Below, piece by piece: positions 14,989 to 22,414 of a DNA stretch of 27,476 bases. Position numbers and translations under genes: made by a program. The DNA is from a virus. The stretch spans positions 1 to 27,476 of the IMG/VR virus record IMGVR_UViG_3300012964_000438; one strand, given 5' to 3'. The number at the start of each line of letters is the position of its first letter. Within the stretch, counting starts at the first letter, position 1. The notes beneath the pieces are model-generated. The model had not been told where the DNA came from, did not search any database, and saw nothing but the letters and a program-made list of their open reading frames with translations.

Positions 14989-15952
14989 CCTTGCCGCCTA
15001 TCCCCGCAAGCCGACGTTGCAGCGCTGCCTTGCTCGGCGGCTCGAGTTCCGCTCCGGGCTTCTTGTGGGCCTCCGCCCACGCCAACAGCTCCGCGTCACC
15101 CTTCGCCTGCTCCCGAGCCATCCACTGGCGCTCCCGCTCCTCGAGGGCTGCCTTGCGAGTGGCTAGGGCCTCGGTGGTCTCCTCGACCGGAGCGGGCTTG
15201 AAGTGCTCAGGGTGAGCCCGGTAGTGCTTGGTTGCCCAAGACGCCCATGAAAATTCCCAGGAGCGACGGGAGTCGGTCTTGCCCAGGTGGATGTTCCTGA
15301 ACATGACGATGGCAGGCTCGGTGGCTGACGATGGGAGCGCGCCTCCGATGAGCAGGTTGTCGATCCGGTCTTGGCTTGGCCTCCAAGCCGAGGTCATCTC
15401 GACCGGGGCGTTCGGAGACGGACTGGGATCCGGACTGGCTAGGCTAGGATCAGGATCAGACTGGCGTACGTACGGTCTGGCTAGAGTGACGGCGCGTGAC
15501 GGCACGTGACGCGGTGTGACGGTTTCGTCACGTTTCGTGACGGCCGCGTCACGTTTCGTGACGGGTTCAGTGGTCGGCGTGACGGCGCGTGACGGCGCGT
15601 GACGAGACCTGTCCCGTCGCTTGGCGCGGTACTCGCGGGACCTCTGCTTGTCAGTTTGGGGCGTCTCCTGGGCTTCGAGGAAGTTCGGGATCAACAATCC
15701 AGGCTCCGAAAGTTCAATCACATTGTACTTTACAAGGGCACTGAGCCCGGACTCCACCACCTCGGAAGGCATGCCATTTCGGAGCAGCACCAGGACGTCC
15801 GCAGCATCGTGTACGTCGTCGATGAGCCCAGCTCGGTCGGCCTTGCGGAACAGCAACGCAAGCAGGCACTGCCCTTCCCATCCTAGAAGGCACCACGTCT
15901 TGGTGTCCCGGGTGTAGAGTCGCACGTACCGCTCGTTGGGCCAGTCCATCAT
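14981..15952 (-). CDS. Replication initiator / primosome-like protein with internal iterons
   Basis: A 323-residue protein directly before DnaB, the usual place of an initiator or helicase loader. The N-terminal 100 residues look like a winged helix (LLALLFRKADRAGLIDDVHD, SGLSALVKYNVIEL). A basic linker contains repeats VTKRD and APSRAVT, which are encoded by the GTGACG iterons at 15486-15604. The C-terminal part is helical (WASWATKHYRAHPEHFKP). ATG 15952 is chosen for the ATGA overlap with the previous gene and a GAGAA site; an upstream start at 16000 lies inside that gene. Function is inferred from context and pattern. Confidence 0.72.
   Translation of the reverse strand: MMDWPNERYVRLYTRDTKTWCLLGWEGQCLLALLFRKADRAGLIDDVHDAADVLVLLRNGMPSEVVESGLSALVKYNVIELSEPGLLIPNFLEAQETPQTDKQRSREYRAKRRDRSRHAPSRAVTPTTEPVTKRDAAVTKRDETVTPRHVPSRAVTLARPYVRQSDPDPSLASPDPSPSPNAPVEMTSAWRPSQDRIDNLLIGGALPSSATEPAIVMFRNIHLGKTDSRRSWEFSWASWATKHYRAHPEHFKPAPVEETTEALATRKAALEERERQWMAREQAKGDAELLAWAEAHKKPGAELEPPSKAALQRRLAGIGGKDG
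15486..15604. repeat. Helically phased GTGACG iterons, candidate replication origin
   Basis: Eleven copies of GTGACG (nine in the plus orientation, at 15486, 15496, 15506, 15516, 15537, 15558, 15579, 15589 and 15599) or its inverse CGTCAC (15526, 15547). The starts are 10 or 11 bp apart, with one gap of 21 bp, so they fall once per helical turn on one face. They lie inside the putative initiator gene, as lambda O iterons do. Function is inferred. Confidence 0.6.
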
Positions 15953-16419
15953 CTGTTCTCGAGAATAGAAATGGCCAAGTTCAGCGACTGTGTCGCGCAA
16001 CCGACCGGATTCCGGAACACGTCGGATCCCGTGAACCTGGCGGTGTAGATTCCAATCCCAAGAAGGATTCTGTCGCGCGCCCTGTCAGAACTTGCCTGCT
16101 TCTTGTCCCTCTCATGCCATTCGTGACCGTCGACCTCGACGGCCAAGAACGATTCCCGGATACCCTCCGTTTGCGATCGGCAACAAACTAGAAAGTCCAG
16201 GCTGTAGCGTCCTTTCTTCGCCTGTTGCCAGATGCTGAAACGATGCTCACCGCTGAGAACCTCCACGCATGGCGGAACGTCTTCTACGGCCTCCTGAAAC
16301 CACCAAGAGTTCCCAACCGTCAAGAAACCGGCCAGTAGCTCGCGCTCCATCGGAGACTCGCACCTACCGAATAGAGTCTCCAGAGTTCCTCGAAACTCCT
16401 GAAAGTCAGAGTCTTTCAC
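15949..16419 (-). CDS. DUF559/Vsr-like PD-(D/E)XK endonuclease-fold protein
   Basis: A 156-residue protein with the pattern of DUF559/Vsr-like nucleases: ESPMERELLAGF (residues 21-32), RYSLDFLVC with the first catalytic Asp, then AVEVDGHEWHERDKK, which carries the E-x-D-G-H-x-W-H core, and a charged helix ASSDRARDRILLGIG followed by FTGSDVFRNP. It may nick or process DNA in replication or recombination. It starts with GTG 16419 behind a GAGGTG site and is coupled to the initiator-like gene by ATGA. Confidence 0.75.
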   Translation of the reverse strand: MKDSDFQEFRGTLETLFGRCESPMERELLAGFLTVGNSWWFQEAVEDVPPCVEVLSGEHRFSIWQQAKKGRYSLDFLVCCRSQTEGIRESFLAVEVDGHEWHERDKKQASSDRARDRILLGIGIYTARFTGSDVFRNPVGCATQSLNLAISILENR

Positions 16420-16422
16420 ACA

Positions 16423-16533
16423 TCACCTCACGACGCCGGGGCCGGCCCCAACGGTTTGGCATGCGACAACGTATCGCCCGTTGGAGACGGCCCAGGGGTC
16501 ATGAAGTGCGCAGATACGTTGAGTGCATGCCAT
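16423..16533 (-). CDS. Small Cys-containing hypothetical protein
   Basis: A 36-residue ORF (MACTQRICALHDPWAVSNGR onset) with a good GAGGTG site before its ATG and a stop 4 bp ahead of the GTG of the nuclease gene. Its Cys residues (positions 3, 8 and 24) could bind metal. No family is recognised. Confidence 0.5.
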   Translation of the reverse strand: MACTQRICALHDPWAVSNGRYVVACQTVGAGPGVVR

Positions 16534-16565
16534 GTATCCACCTCTAGCGCGTCCTCCGGCCCCAG

Positions 16566-16742
16566 TCAAGCCGAATCATCTCCGTCGTCATCTGGATGCT
16601 CCGGGGCCACCCACCACGTCCACGTCCACGACGACTCGCCGTCGAACCAGTCAACTCTGGGTCCTTCGCCGCTCTCGTGGTCTCCGGCCCAGTGGGTGAC
16701 GACAGTCTCGGGGTAGACCGGGATGCAAGGCATGGCCGTCAT
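16566..16742 (-). CDS. Small acidic Trp-rich hypothetical protein
   Basis: A 58-residue acidic product with a Trp-rich segment (WFDGESSWTWTWWVAPEHP) and a DDDGDD tail. Its ATG lies 3 nt after the SSB stop, so it is probably coupled to SSB. Function unknown. Confidence 0.55.
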   Translation of the reverse strand: MTAMPCIPVYPETVVTHWAGDHESGEGPRVDWFDGESSWTWTWWVAPEHPDDDGDDSA

Positions 16743-16745
16743 GGT

Positions 16746-17177
16746 TCAAAATGGTACGTCATCCGGGAAGCCGTAGTCATCGTCCGAGTACCCACCGCCT
16801 CCACTCGTCTCCGGCTTTGGATCCGATTCCAGCTTTGATCTGCGTTGCTGGCCAGCGTCGCGTCCCCGAAGAAACTGGACGTTGTCGACCACGATCTGGG
16901 TGCGCTGTCGCTCCTCACCGGTTTTCCTGTCGGTGTACTTGTCGGTGCGGAGCTTTCCCCGGATGAGGAGTGGGTCACCCTTCCGGATGTACTGCGCGAT
17001 CTTGGGGCCACGTTCTCCGAAGATGACGCATGACAGCCATTCTGTCCGCTCTTGTTGCTGCCCGTCCTTCCCCTTCCACTTCTCCGTCACGGCCATGGAC
17101 CAAGACGTTGCGGGTCCGCGGATCTCGGCGTCGCGACCCACGTGTCCGACAGCGATTAGTTGCTGAAAATTCGGCAT
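16746..17177 (-). CDS. ssb: Single-stranded DNA-binding protein
   Basis: A 143-residue OB-fold protein that protects single-stranded DNA and recruits partners. Family signs: the N-terminus QLIAVGHVGRDAEIR, the TEWLSCVIFGERGPKIAQYI core, KGDPLLIRGKLRTDKYTDR, then a Gly/Asp-rich flexible tail ending DDVPF, the acidic tip that contacts replication and repair proteins. ATG 17177 has AAGGAAGG upstream. It sits among recombination and replication genes. Confidence 0.94.
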   Translation of the reverse strand: MPNFQQLIAVGHVGRDAEIRGPATSWSMAVTEKWKGKDGQQQERTEWLSCVIFGERGPKIAQYIRKGDPLLIRGKLRTDKYTDRKTGEERQRTQIVVDNVQFLRGRDAGQQRRSKLESDPKPETSGGGGYSDDDYGFPDDVPF

Positions 17178-17182
17178 GATGG

Positions 17183-17563
17183 TTACCTTCCTTGGCTTGG
17201 TTGTGGTCTATGGCTGAGCAGTAGCCGCATCGCTAGGACCTGCTCCTGAGGGCCCACTGCAGCCATCCCGGGCAAGGCCCCGCTGTCGACTGAGGATGCC
17301 CCAGGATGCGCCGCGTCGTCCGGGACGGACCAGAGCTCCAGGAGACCCGCCGGCGTCAGGGAGAGGCGCCACGTGCCACGGTCCGGGGACTCCAGAAGTC
17401 CGCTTCGCCTCAGGTGTGCTACCTTTGCATGCACGTTGATCTCGACCCCGTGGCGGCGGACCATCGTGGTGAGGTCTTTCGGAGTCGGGCCCCATCCGAA
17501 GGTTCTCCAGTGGGCCTCGACAGCGATCAGGATCGCCCACCTGGGCCACTCCGTGTGTCTCAC
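17183..17563 (-). CDS. Winged-helix protein of unknown function
   Basis: A 126-residue product; residues 1-75 look like a winged helix (RWAILIAVEAHWRTFGWGP, KVAHLRRSGLLESPDRGTWR, LSLTPAGLLEL), as in phage transcription or replication regulators. GTG 17563 has AGGAG 7 nt upstream and overlaps the stop before it. The Pro-rich C-terminal tail appears disordered. Role not known. Confidence 0.65.
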   Translation of the reverse strand: MRHTEWPRWAILIAVEAHWRTFGWGPTPKDLTTMVRRHGVEINVHAKVAHLRRSGLLESPDRGTWRLSLTPAGLLELWSVPDDAAHPGASSVDSGALPGMAAVGPQEQVLAMRLLLSHRPQPSQGR

Positions 17564-17790
17564 GTTGGTCTCCTAGCAGCTCGGCGTCCAGCACGCGCCG
17601 CGACCGTGTAGGCCGGAGGTCTCTGTGCGGCAGTGCGGACACCGTGGAATGGCTCGGACCGGTAGAGCGCGTTGAACACGCAATCCGCGACGCTATCCAG
17701 GTTGATGGGGCCGATCGATTCGAGTCTCCGAGTGCGGCGGTCCCGGTGTCCCAAGAACCGACATTCATCGCGATCGTGTCGAATTGCCAT
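17560..17790 (-). CDS. Hypothetical Arg-rich protein
   Basis: A 76-residue product beginning MAIRHDRDECRFLGHRDRRT. The first 50 residues look coding; the end (AAQRPPAYTVAARAGRRAAR) is of low complexity. It overlaps the resolvase end by 26 nt and the next GTG by 4. In the third frame of this DNA the last 25 codons read RCPHCRTETS then CWTPSC and a stop, a zinc-ribbon-like pattern, so the true C-terminal frame is uncertain. Confidence 0.5.
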   Translation of the reverse strand: MAIRHDRDECRFLGHRDRRTRRLESIGPINLDSVADCVFNALYRSEPFHGVRTAAQRPPAYTVAARAGRRAARRPT

Positions 17791-18292
17791 TGATCCTCTT
17801 ATTCATATTGCCACCGCAGATCGCCACCATAGCGGAGTCCCGTTCATGTTGGTTCGGAAGGTGTATCCCGAGCAAGGAAAGTGAAGCGTTGGCCTCCTTC
17901 TCGCTTGGCGCTCCCCGTCCCCGGATCCCCATCACGACCGCCCGCAGGGCCTCGTTGCGCGTCACCATGGTGGGCTCGATGCCTGACTGACGGCACTCCT
18001 CAGCCAGGGATCCAGCGAGTTCGGCGACCAGAAATCCTGCAGGGTTTCCTCGGCGAGTTGGTCCCTGATCGCAGTAGCGCTCCACGGCCGCATGCGTCAG
18101 ATCAGGAAACCTACTTGTCAGACGTCCAATCACATCTCCAACACGAGCCGTCATCTCGAGTACGCGGTCACCTGCAAACGACTTGGGAACCTTCATGGTA
18201 CCGTGGTCGATCACCTCGTGGCCGTCGAGCACGGACCAGCCGGTGTCGTGCAGTCCTGGGTCGAATCCGATGATGAGACCGAAACCGGTCAC
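17765..18292 (-). CDS. RuvC-like Holliday junction resolvase
   Basis: A 175-residue RNase H-fold nuclease expected to resolve branched DNA before packaging. The N-terminal LIIGFDPGLHDTGWSVLD (Asp11) matches the RuvC first acidic motif; AAVERYCDQG (Glu71) is the second; QHERDSAMVAI (Glu150, Asp152) is the third. A basic C-terminal tail follows. GTG 18292 is used: it overlaps the previous stop by 4 nt and has GGAGG upstream; a longer ORF to 18379 has no support. Confidence 0.85.
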   Translation of the reverse strand: MTGFGLIIGFDPGLHDTGWSVLDGHEVIDHGTMKVPKSFAGDRVLEMTARVGDVIGRLTSRFPDLTHAAVERYCDQGPTRRGNPAGFLVAELAGSLAEECRQSGIEPTMVTRNEALRAVVMGIRGRGAPSEKEANASLSLLGIHLPNQHERDSAMVAICGGNMNKRINGNSTRSR

Positions 18293-18558
18293 GACTTCCT
18301 CCGCATCTCTCTCCGGATCACCCGGAGTTTTGCGATCGCGACCTTGGTCGTGAGGCAATCCCCAAATAGGAAGAGGCACTCAGCGAGCTCAGCGAGATAG
18401 AATCGCTGCGTTTGCGTGGGTTCGCCGTACCGAGCCGCATGGGCTGCCTCGGCCCATCTTTCATCATTCAGGTCTGGGAACTGCCAGCGTGTCGGACCTT
18501 CACCGAAGATCAGACGTCCATTGGATCTGTGGCTGAGATCATCTTCACGTAGTGTCAT
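18289..18558 (-). CDS. Hypothetical protein
   Basis: An 89-residue product with an acidic N-terminus and a helical, basic end (FYLAELAECLFLFGDCLTTK, AIAKLRVIRREMRRK). It lies between methyltransferase and resolvase, coupled by 4-nt overlaps to both. No family recognised. Confidence 0.65.
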   Translation of the reverse strand: MTLREDDLSHRSNGRLIFGEGPTRWQFPDLNDERWAEAAHAARYGEPTQTQRFYLAELAECLFLFGDCLTTKVAIAKLRVIRREMRRKS

Positions 18559-20066
18559 CCGAACAGGCTCCTCTGCTTGGGTTCAGTCGCCACGTCCGTC
18601 ACGACCGGAGGCTTCCACGACGCGGCGTGGTGGATGCGGGCCCTCGCGATCGTGACGTACGGCGCGTAGTCGTCGGATTCCACGTCGGTGTTGTCGTTCA
18701 TCTCGATCCCGATGAAGCGGAAGTCCTCGAGACTGCACGCCACGCCAGTGGTGCCGCTGCCACAGAATGGGTCGAGGCAGACACCACGCGGAGGCGTCGA
18801 GAGTCTCACCAGCCACTGAATGAACGGAACGCGCTTGACCGTCGGGTGCACGTTGCGGGCGCCACCGCTGCGCCCTGCTCCAGACCGTGGGCAGTCCAGA
18901 GCGTCAGCCCCTTCCTTGCGCTTCGTGACCTTTCCGCGGCTCACCTTCGGCAGGTGCTCGCATCCAAGTTCCTTCTCGCTGCGGGATGGCTTAGCCTGGT
19001 ACAAGAAGGGCGTGACGTCGTCGAGCGGGTGGGGGCGGAACTGGTTGAAGAAGCGGGCTGAAGTTCCGGAATCACGGTACCCGCCGGTCACGTTTGCTTT
19101 CTCTCGACCTTTCGAAAGGTTGTCCCTCTCGCGGTTGTTTCGGGGTCTGTCAGTCGACACCGAGTGCCCGCTCTGCGCATCGATCTCTCCGCACGGGCAC
19201 CACTCAACGCACCGGTCTCCGCACTCAGCGTCGTGGCTGAGCACGATGTTCGCCGGCCACCTTCCCGCAGGGTGGCACTGGATTCCGATCCCAGGCGGGG
19301 CCGCTATCTTGTCGGCCTCTGGCTTGGCGCTGTGACCGCTTGCGTGCCAGGACGGTGGACGCTCGGTCCAGTCTGTGGACACTCGGCAGGAGTCCACATT
19401 GAGACATCCGCAGCCGTGGGCCAGGACGTTATCGACCAGCGTACCCTTGAACGGTTTGCGAGCGAGCCACCAGAATTCAGCACTCGGCTTCAGTCCCGTT
19501 CCGAACCCGTCCCACTGTTTCGCCTCTTTGCACCCTCCGGACGTGACCGTGAGTTCGATCGGCTCCGAATTCTCACAGCCCACCGAGTACGTCCCGCCCC
19601 TGTCTTTCGTCGACGTTCCGGCGTTGCCTCCGGCGGTGTACGTGTGCAGGACCACGCGCTGGTCCGTGGTGCCATTCTTACGGTCAATACCCTTGGAAAC
19701 ATTGAGACTTTTTGGCATCCCGCTGCCGAACAGGTGTGTGATGACGTCCCTGATCTCGAACCCAGCACGCTCGAGCGCCGTCCCGGTCCAGTGCGAGGTC
19801 CTGGGCAGGGACCACACCAAGGCATGCCCACCTGGTTTGAGCACGCGCAGCGTCTCTCGCATGACCTCGGTCAACCACGCGATCCACTGCTCTGAGCCCC
19901 CCTTGTCCTTGTCCCAATCGGCCCCCATGAAGGCAATCCCTGCCGGCGGATCCGTCACGACCGAGTCCACCGAGCAGTCCGGCATCTCCCGCAGAGCAGT
20001 CAGCGCCTCCGAGTGCACCACGCACCACCGCTCCCTGCCCTCGAGGACGTCGGAGATCGGCGTCAC
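18555..20066 (-). CDS. DNA N4/N6 methyltransferase (PF01555-like)
   Basis: A 503-residue DNA-modifying enzyme, likely protecting phage DNA from restriction. The catalytic motif IV is DPPAG at residues 39-43 (DPPAGIAFMGADWD), the SAM-binding motif I is DPFCGSGTTG at 432-441, giving the beta-class order (IV before I). Unlike the usual DPPY, position 4 is Ala, as in many phage members. A Cys-rich block (HGCGCLNVDSCRV, ECGDRCVEWCPCGEID) in the middle may bind zinc or form the target-recognition region. Sequence specificity cannot be told. Coupled by ATGA on both sides. Confidence 0.9.
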   Translation of the reverse strand: MTPISDVLEGRERWCVVHSEALTALREMPDCSVDSVVTDPPAGIAFMGADWDKDKGGSEQWIAWLTEVMRETLRVLKPGGHALVWSLPRTSHWTGTALERAGFEIRDVITHLFGSGMPKSLNVSKGIDRKNGTTDQRVVLHTYTAGGNAGTSTKDRGGTYSVGCENSEPIELTVTSGGCKEAKQWDGFGTGLKPSAEFWWLARKPFKGTLVDNVLAHGCGCLNVDSCRVSTDWTERPPSWHASGHSAKPEADKIAAPPGIGIQCHPAGRWPANIVLSHDAECGDRCVEWCPCGEIDAQSGHSVSTDRPRNNRERDNLSKGREKANVTGGYRDSGTSARFFNQFRPHPLDDVTPFLYQAKPSRSEKELGCEHLPKVSRGKVTKRKEGADALDCPRSGAGRSGGARNVHPTVKRVPFIQWLVRLSTPPRGVCLDPFCGSGTTGVACSLEDFRFIGIEMNDNTDVESDDYAPYVTIARARIHHAASWKPPVVTDVATEPKQRSLFG

Positions 20067-20527
20067 TTGGCCGCCTTTCGTGCCTGCCAGGCGAGCTTGC
20101 GCAACAGATCCGCCGCACGCTCGGCCTCGTCAGGCGTCAGGACCTTGTGCTCGGGATCAATTAGCACCTTTCCGTTGTCCACCCAGGCTCGCACGGTCCC
20201 GTTGAGTATTCGGTCTAGCTCGCTCTTCTGCGGAACAGGTTCCCCGAGCCTGCGGAGACGTGCCCTGGCATTCGTCTCCCGACGCTCGATCTCCTCGGTC
20301 CTCTTGGTTGCTAGTACTCTCCGCTGGTCGAAGTGTGTCACGTTCTCCGACCGATGAGCAATGCGGGCAAGGACGTCGATCGGGTCAAGCTCCCCTCCGC
20401 AGTCGTCGCAGGTGACCTTTCGTAGACCAGGCTGTACGGTCTGGGATGGGTGGTAGCAGACGTTGCGCCTGTCAATCTTGAGGCCGTCTGAAACGCACGT
20501 GGAGGGGACCAGCTTCAGCTCGGGCAC
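20063..20527 (-). CDS. Hypothetical zinc-ribbon protein
   Basis: A 154-residue product from GTG 20527, chosen because it lies 2 nt after the stop of the tiny membrane ORF; ATG 20545 is an alternative. It contains VTCDDCGGELDPID near residue 40, a possible zinc site, followed by a charged coil (TKRTEEIERRETNARARLRR). No family is recognised. Coupled to the methyltransferase. Confidence 0.62.
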   Translation of the reverse strand: MPELKLVPSTCVSDGLKIDRRNVCYHPSQTVQPGLRKVTCDDCGGELDPIDVLARIAHRSENVTHFDQRRVLATKRTEEIERRETNARARLRRLGEPVPQKSELDRILNGTVRAWVDNGKVLIDPEHKVLTPDEAERAADLLRKLAWQARKAAK

Positions 20528-20529
20528 GG

Positions 20530-20601
20530 TCAACCCAGCCTCCAAGCGATGAGCATGCCGACAGCAACACCAACCGCGAAGCAGACCATCTCAGCCACCA
20601 T
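20530..20601 (-). CDS. Tiny single-span membrane peptide
   Basis: A 23-residue ORF, hydrophobic: MVAEMVCFAVGVAVGMLIAW then RLG. It has GGAGG upstream and overlaps the previous gene by 11 nt. The next GTG starts 2 nt on. It could be a lysis or regulatory membrane peptide (inference). Confidence 0.5.
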   Translation of the reverse strand: MVAEMVCFAVGVAVGMLIAWRLG

Positions 20602-20743
20602 GCACCTCCGGCCATACTGCGGGCTGAGCCTCCGGGGGTCGCAGGTGGGCCACAACGGAATCGACACGCTTCTCCAGCCTGCTCAGCCGGATGGACTGAA
20701 TGAGCACAGCAGTTGTCGTCAAAATCAGAGCAATCCAGATCAT
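20591..20743 (-). CDS. Small membrane protein with coiled-coil tail
   Basis: A 50-residue product: one membrane span at residues 2-17 (IWIALILTTTAVLIQS) followed by a charged helix (RLSRLEKRVDSVVAHL) and a Pro-rich tail. ATG 20743 has GAGGAAGG upstream and overlaps the previous stop by 4 nt. The topology (N-terminal anchor and coiled tail) fits a small spanin- or holin-accessory-like protein, but no family is recognised. Confidence 0.58.
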   Translation of the reverse strand: MIWIALILTTTAVLIQSIRLSRLEKRVDSVVAHLRPPEAQPAVWPEVHGG

Positions 20744-20904
20744 GGCACCTTCCTCACGTCGACATCGATCCCCACTGCCTTCAGCCTCTTGACGCAGTCC
20801 CACGTTCCCCGGAGATCTTGGCGTCGGGAAAAGCGAGCCCTTGCCGCGCTTGCCTCGGCGCAGAAGCTCCGCGACGGCCCCCGCGATGGCAGATCACTGA
20901 CCAT
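20740..20904 (-). CDS. Hypothetical basic protein
   Basis: A 54-residue product, Arg-rich, with LRGTWDCVKRLKAVGIDVDV near the C-terminus. ATG 20904 has a strong GGAGG site; a longer reading to 20949 lies in the previous gene. No family recognised. Confidence 0.5.
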   Translation of the reverse strand: MVSDLPSRGPSRSFCAEASAARARFSRRQDLRGTWDCVKRLKAVGIDVDVRKVP

Positions 20905-21205
20905 TCTGTACCTCCGGCCAAAGCCGCGTCGGCAGCCCGTTGCGCCCATGCTCGACCCGGATCTTGGCTTTGCCGAGACGATTGAGCCCGCTGTTGATCT
21001 GGTTGCGCAGCGTAGCGACCGGGTTGGTCCACGATGTGCGACCGATTAGCAGTGGAGCGTATCCCTTCAGTGTGAGACCTGGGTGCTCCCGCACGACCTG
21101 GGCCAGGATCGCGATGTCGTCCTCGGTCTTGCGGATGCAGCGACGGCAGGTCTGGCGGACATGGCGGTTGGATGCGGCTGTAAGGCTCGGGGAGTAGTTG
21201 TTCAC
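20894..21205 (-). CDS. Hypothetical DNA-binding-like protein
   Basis: A 103-residue product: an N-terminal Cys/Arg segment (RQTCRRCIRKTEDDIAILAQ), then a helical region resembling a winged helix (PVATLRNQINSGLNRLGKAK). It starts with GTG 21205, overlapping the Lar-like stop by 4 nt. Family not recognised. Confidence 0.62.
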   Translation of the reverse strand: MNNYSPSLTAASNRHVRQTCRRCIRKTEDDIAILAQVVREHPGLTLKGYAPLLIGRTSWTNPVATLRNQINSGLNRLGKAKIRVEHGRNGLPTRLWPEVQNGQ

Positions 21206-21555
21206 GGATCTTCGCCCCCTGGTGGTCCGCTACGAACGCACCCGCAGGCGCTCAGGATGTCCCTCGGGCATTCCTCGATGGCCTCTTTGAGCGTCACGTG
21301 GCACCAACGTTCTCCTGCACCAATCATCGCCCACGCCGACAGCACGATCTCTTTGACCGCGCCGGGAATGACGACCTCGTCTGGAATTCTTGGGCCGTGG
21401 AGCTTGTCCCATGCGGCCCAAGCTTCCTCTGCTGATGCACGCTCGGGCCCAAACACACAGCCTGGCGAGCAGGCCACGTAGATGATGTCTTCATACCCAC
21501 AGAGGATAGGCGACGCCCCGCACACCGAGCACCTGGCGTGGTCAGCCACCTTCAT
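21202..21555 (-). CDS. Lar-like zinc-binding protein
   Basis: A 117-residue protein whose first 55 residues match the Lar (restriction alleviation) zinc-ribbon pattern: CSVCGASP (Cys9, Cys12), then VACSPGC (Cys29, Cys33) and SAEEAWAAWDKL. The Lar family is small; this protein has an added C-terminal helical domain with further Cys (ECPRDILSACGC). Function in a phage could be relief of type I restriction, but only the fold is supported. ATGA overlap with the membrane protein gene upstream. Confidence 0.6.
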   Translation of the reverse strand: MKVADHARCSVCGASPILCGYEDIIYVACSPGCVFGPERASAEEAWAAWDKLHGPRIPDEVVIPGAVKEIVLSAWAMIGAGERWCHVTLKEAIEECPRDILSACGCVRSGPPGGEDP

Positions 21556-21788
21556 GGGTCGTCTCCATCGTCAGATGGGTGCCTGCCGAACACCAGAATT
21601 CCGTACCCAACCCAGAGCGCCATCACCACGAGGAGCGGCCAGAGTAATACTCCTCCGATGAGCGCGACGGAGGTATCGTACAAGTCTGGGCCTGGTTCTC
21701 CGTCGCGCGTGTCCAGGTATGCCGTAATACCGATCATCCCTGCGTGAAACGCCGCCACCATCAGGTAGATTGACAGCAGGTCAGCCAT
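21552..21788 (-). CDS. Holin-like small membrane protein
   Basis: A 78-residue protein with at least two hydrophobic segments: residues 5-22 (LSIYLMVAAFHAGMIGIT) and about 41-66 (VALIGGVLLWPLLVVMALWV), and a short acidic C-terminal tail (DDGDDP). The size and layout suit a holin, and it lies two genes from the lysozyme-like gene. A non-lytic membrane role remains possible. Confidence 0.62.
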   Translation of the reverse strand: MADLLSIYLMVAAFHAGMIGITAYLDTRDGEPGPDLYDTSVALIGGVLLWPLLVVMALWVGYGILVFGRHPSDDGDDP

Positions 21789-21843
21789 CGGAGTGCCTCA
21801 CGATCGCGTCCATGTGCTTGACGTCGAATGCCTTGTCGCTCAC
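21781..21843 (-). CDS. Tiny ORF between lysozyme and holin-like genes
   Basis: A 20-codon ORF (MSDKAFDVKHMDAIVRHSDG) starting at GTG 21843 with a strong AGGAGG site 6 nt upstream. The start overlaps the lysozyme stop by 4 nt and its end overlaps the next ATG, so ribosomes would pass through it. Function unknown; may be a coupling leader. Confidence 0.45.
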   Translation of the reverse strand: MSDKAFDVKHMDAIVRHSDG

Positions 21844-22328
21844 AGCAATCCTCCTATCCTCCGCATGAGCGCGACACGACGCCGGGCCCAGGCAGCGTTG
21901 CACCTAGGGATTCCGCCCGCCTGGCTGGCGAATCCCCCTGCGTCTGTCTTGCAGCGGGCCACGCCGTAGCGCCAGTTGCGGAGCGCGCAGAGGGCCCCGG
22001 CATCGAGACGAGCACCGGGCGTCGGAGAATCCCATGCGGCTCGGCAGTGCCCGTGCACCTGCCAAGGTCCCCGGGCGCGGCCTTCGTCGCACCGCACCCC
22101 CTTGGGCATGTCCTGGCACCTCTCCTCGATGACTGCCCGGGCGAGCTTCGTCTCCGCGTACGCCTGGGCCGCCAGGAACCGACGCTCCCGTGGGTCCGTC
22201 GTCGCCCGGCAGATAGCCTCGGCCACCGGAAGGCGGAGCGCGTCGCGGGCCTCAGGGGTCTCGTCTCGGTCCTGATGCCACGTCGGCAGGATGGCCCAGG
22301 CGGCGAGGATGAGCAGGGGGCATGTCAC
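21840..22328 (-). CDS. Lysozyme-like / transglycosylase-like protein
   Basis: A 162-residue, probably exported cell-wall hydrolase. Residues 4-16 are hydrophobic (PLLILAAWAILPT), a signal anchor or signal peptide; the candidate catalytic Glu is Glu59 in AAQAYAETKLARAV, and GPWQVH at 87-92 corresponds to the GxxQ-hydrophobic pattern of lysozyme-like folds. Seven Cys residues suggest disulfide bonds outside the cytoplasm. Starts with GTG 22328. It is short and lacks a separate cell-wall-binding domain. Confidence 0.68.
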   Translation of the reverse strand: MTCPLLILAAWAILPTWHQDRDETPEARDALRLPVAEAICRATTDPRERRFLAAQAYAETKLARAVIEERCQDMPKGVRCDEGRARGPWQVHGHCRAAWDSPTPGARLDAGALCALRNWRYGVARCKTDAGGFASQAGGIPRCNAAWARRRVALMRRIGGLL

Positions 22329-22414
22329 TTGGACGCCCAGACTGCGAGCGCAACGATCGCGAAGCCAGCAAAGAACGTCGAGTGTGCCTCGATGAAACGA
22401 ATCAGGTCAGCCAC
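22325..22414 (-). CDS. Tiny holin-like membrane peptide
   Basis: A 29-residue ORF from GTG 22414 behind a strong GGAGG site. It has an amphipathic start (ADLIRFIEAHSTF), then a hydrophobic span (FAGFAIVALAVW) and a Lys end. It overlaps the previous gene by 8 nt and the lysozyme start by 4 nt, so it probably belongs to the lysis block. Confidence 0.52.
   Translation of the reverse strand: MADLIRFIEAHSTFFAGFAIVALAVWASK

Noticed and set aside
18552-20205. Several long plus-strand ORFs (up to 276 codons) opposite the methyltransferase
   Set aside because: Antisense openness caused by codon bias; no ribosome sites, no motifs, and overlap with a certain gene.
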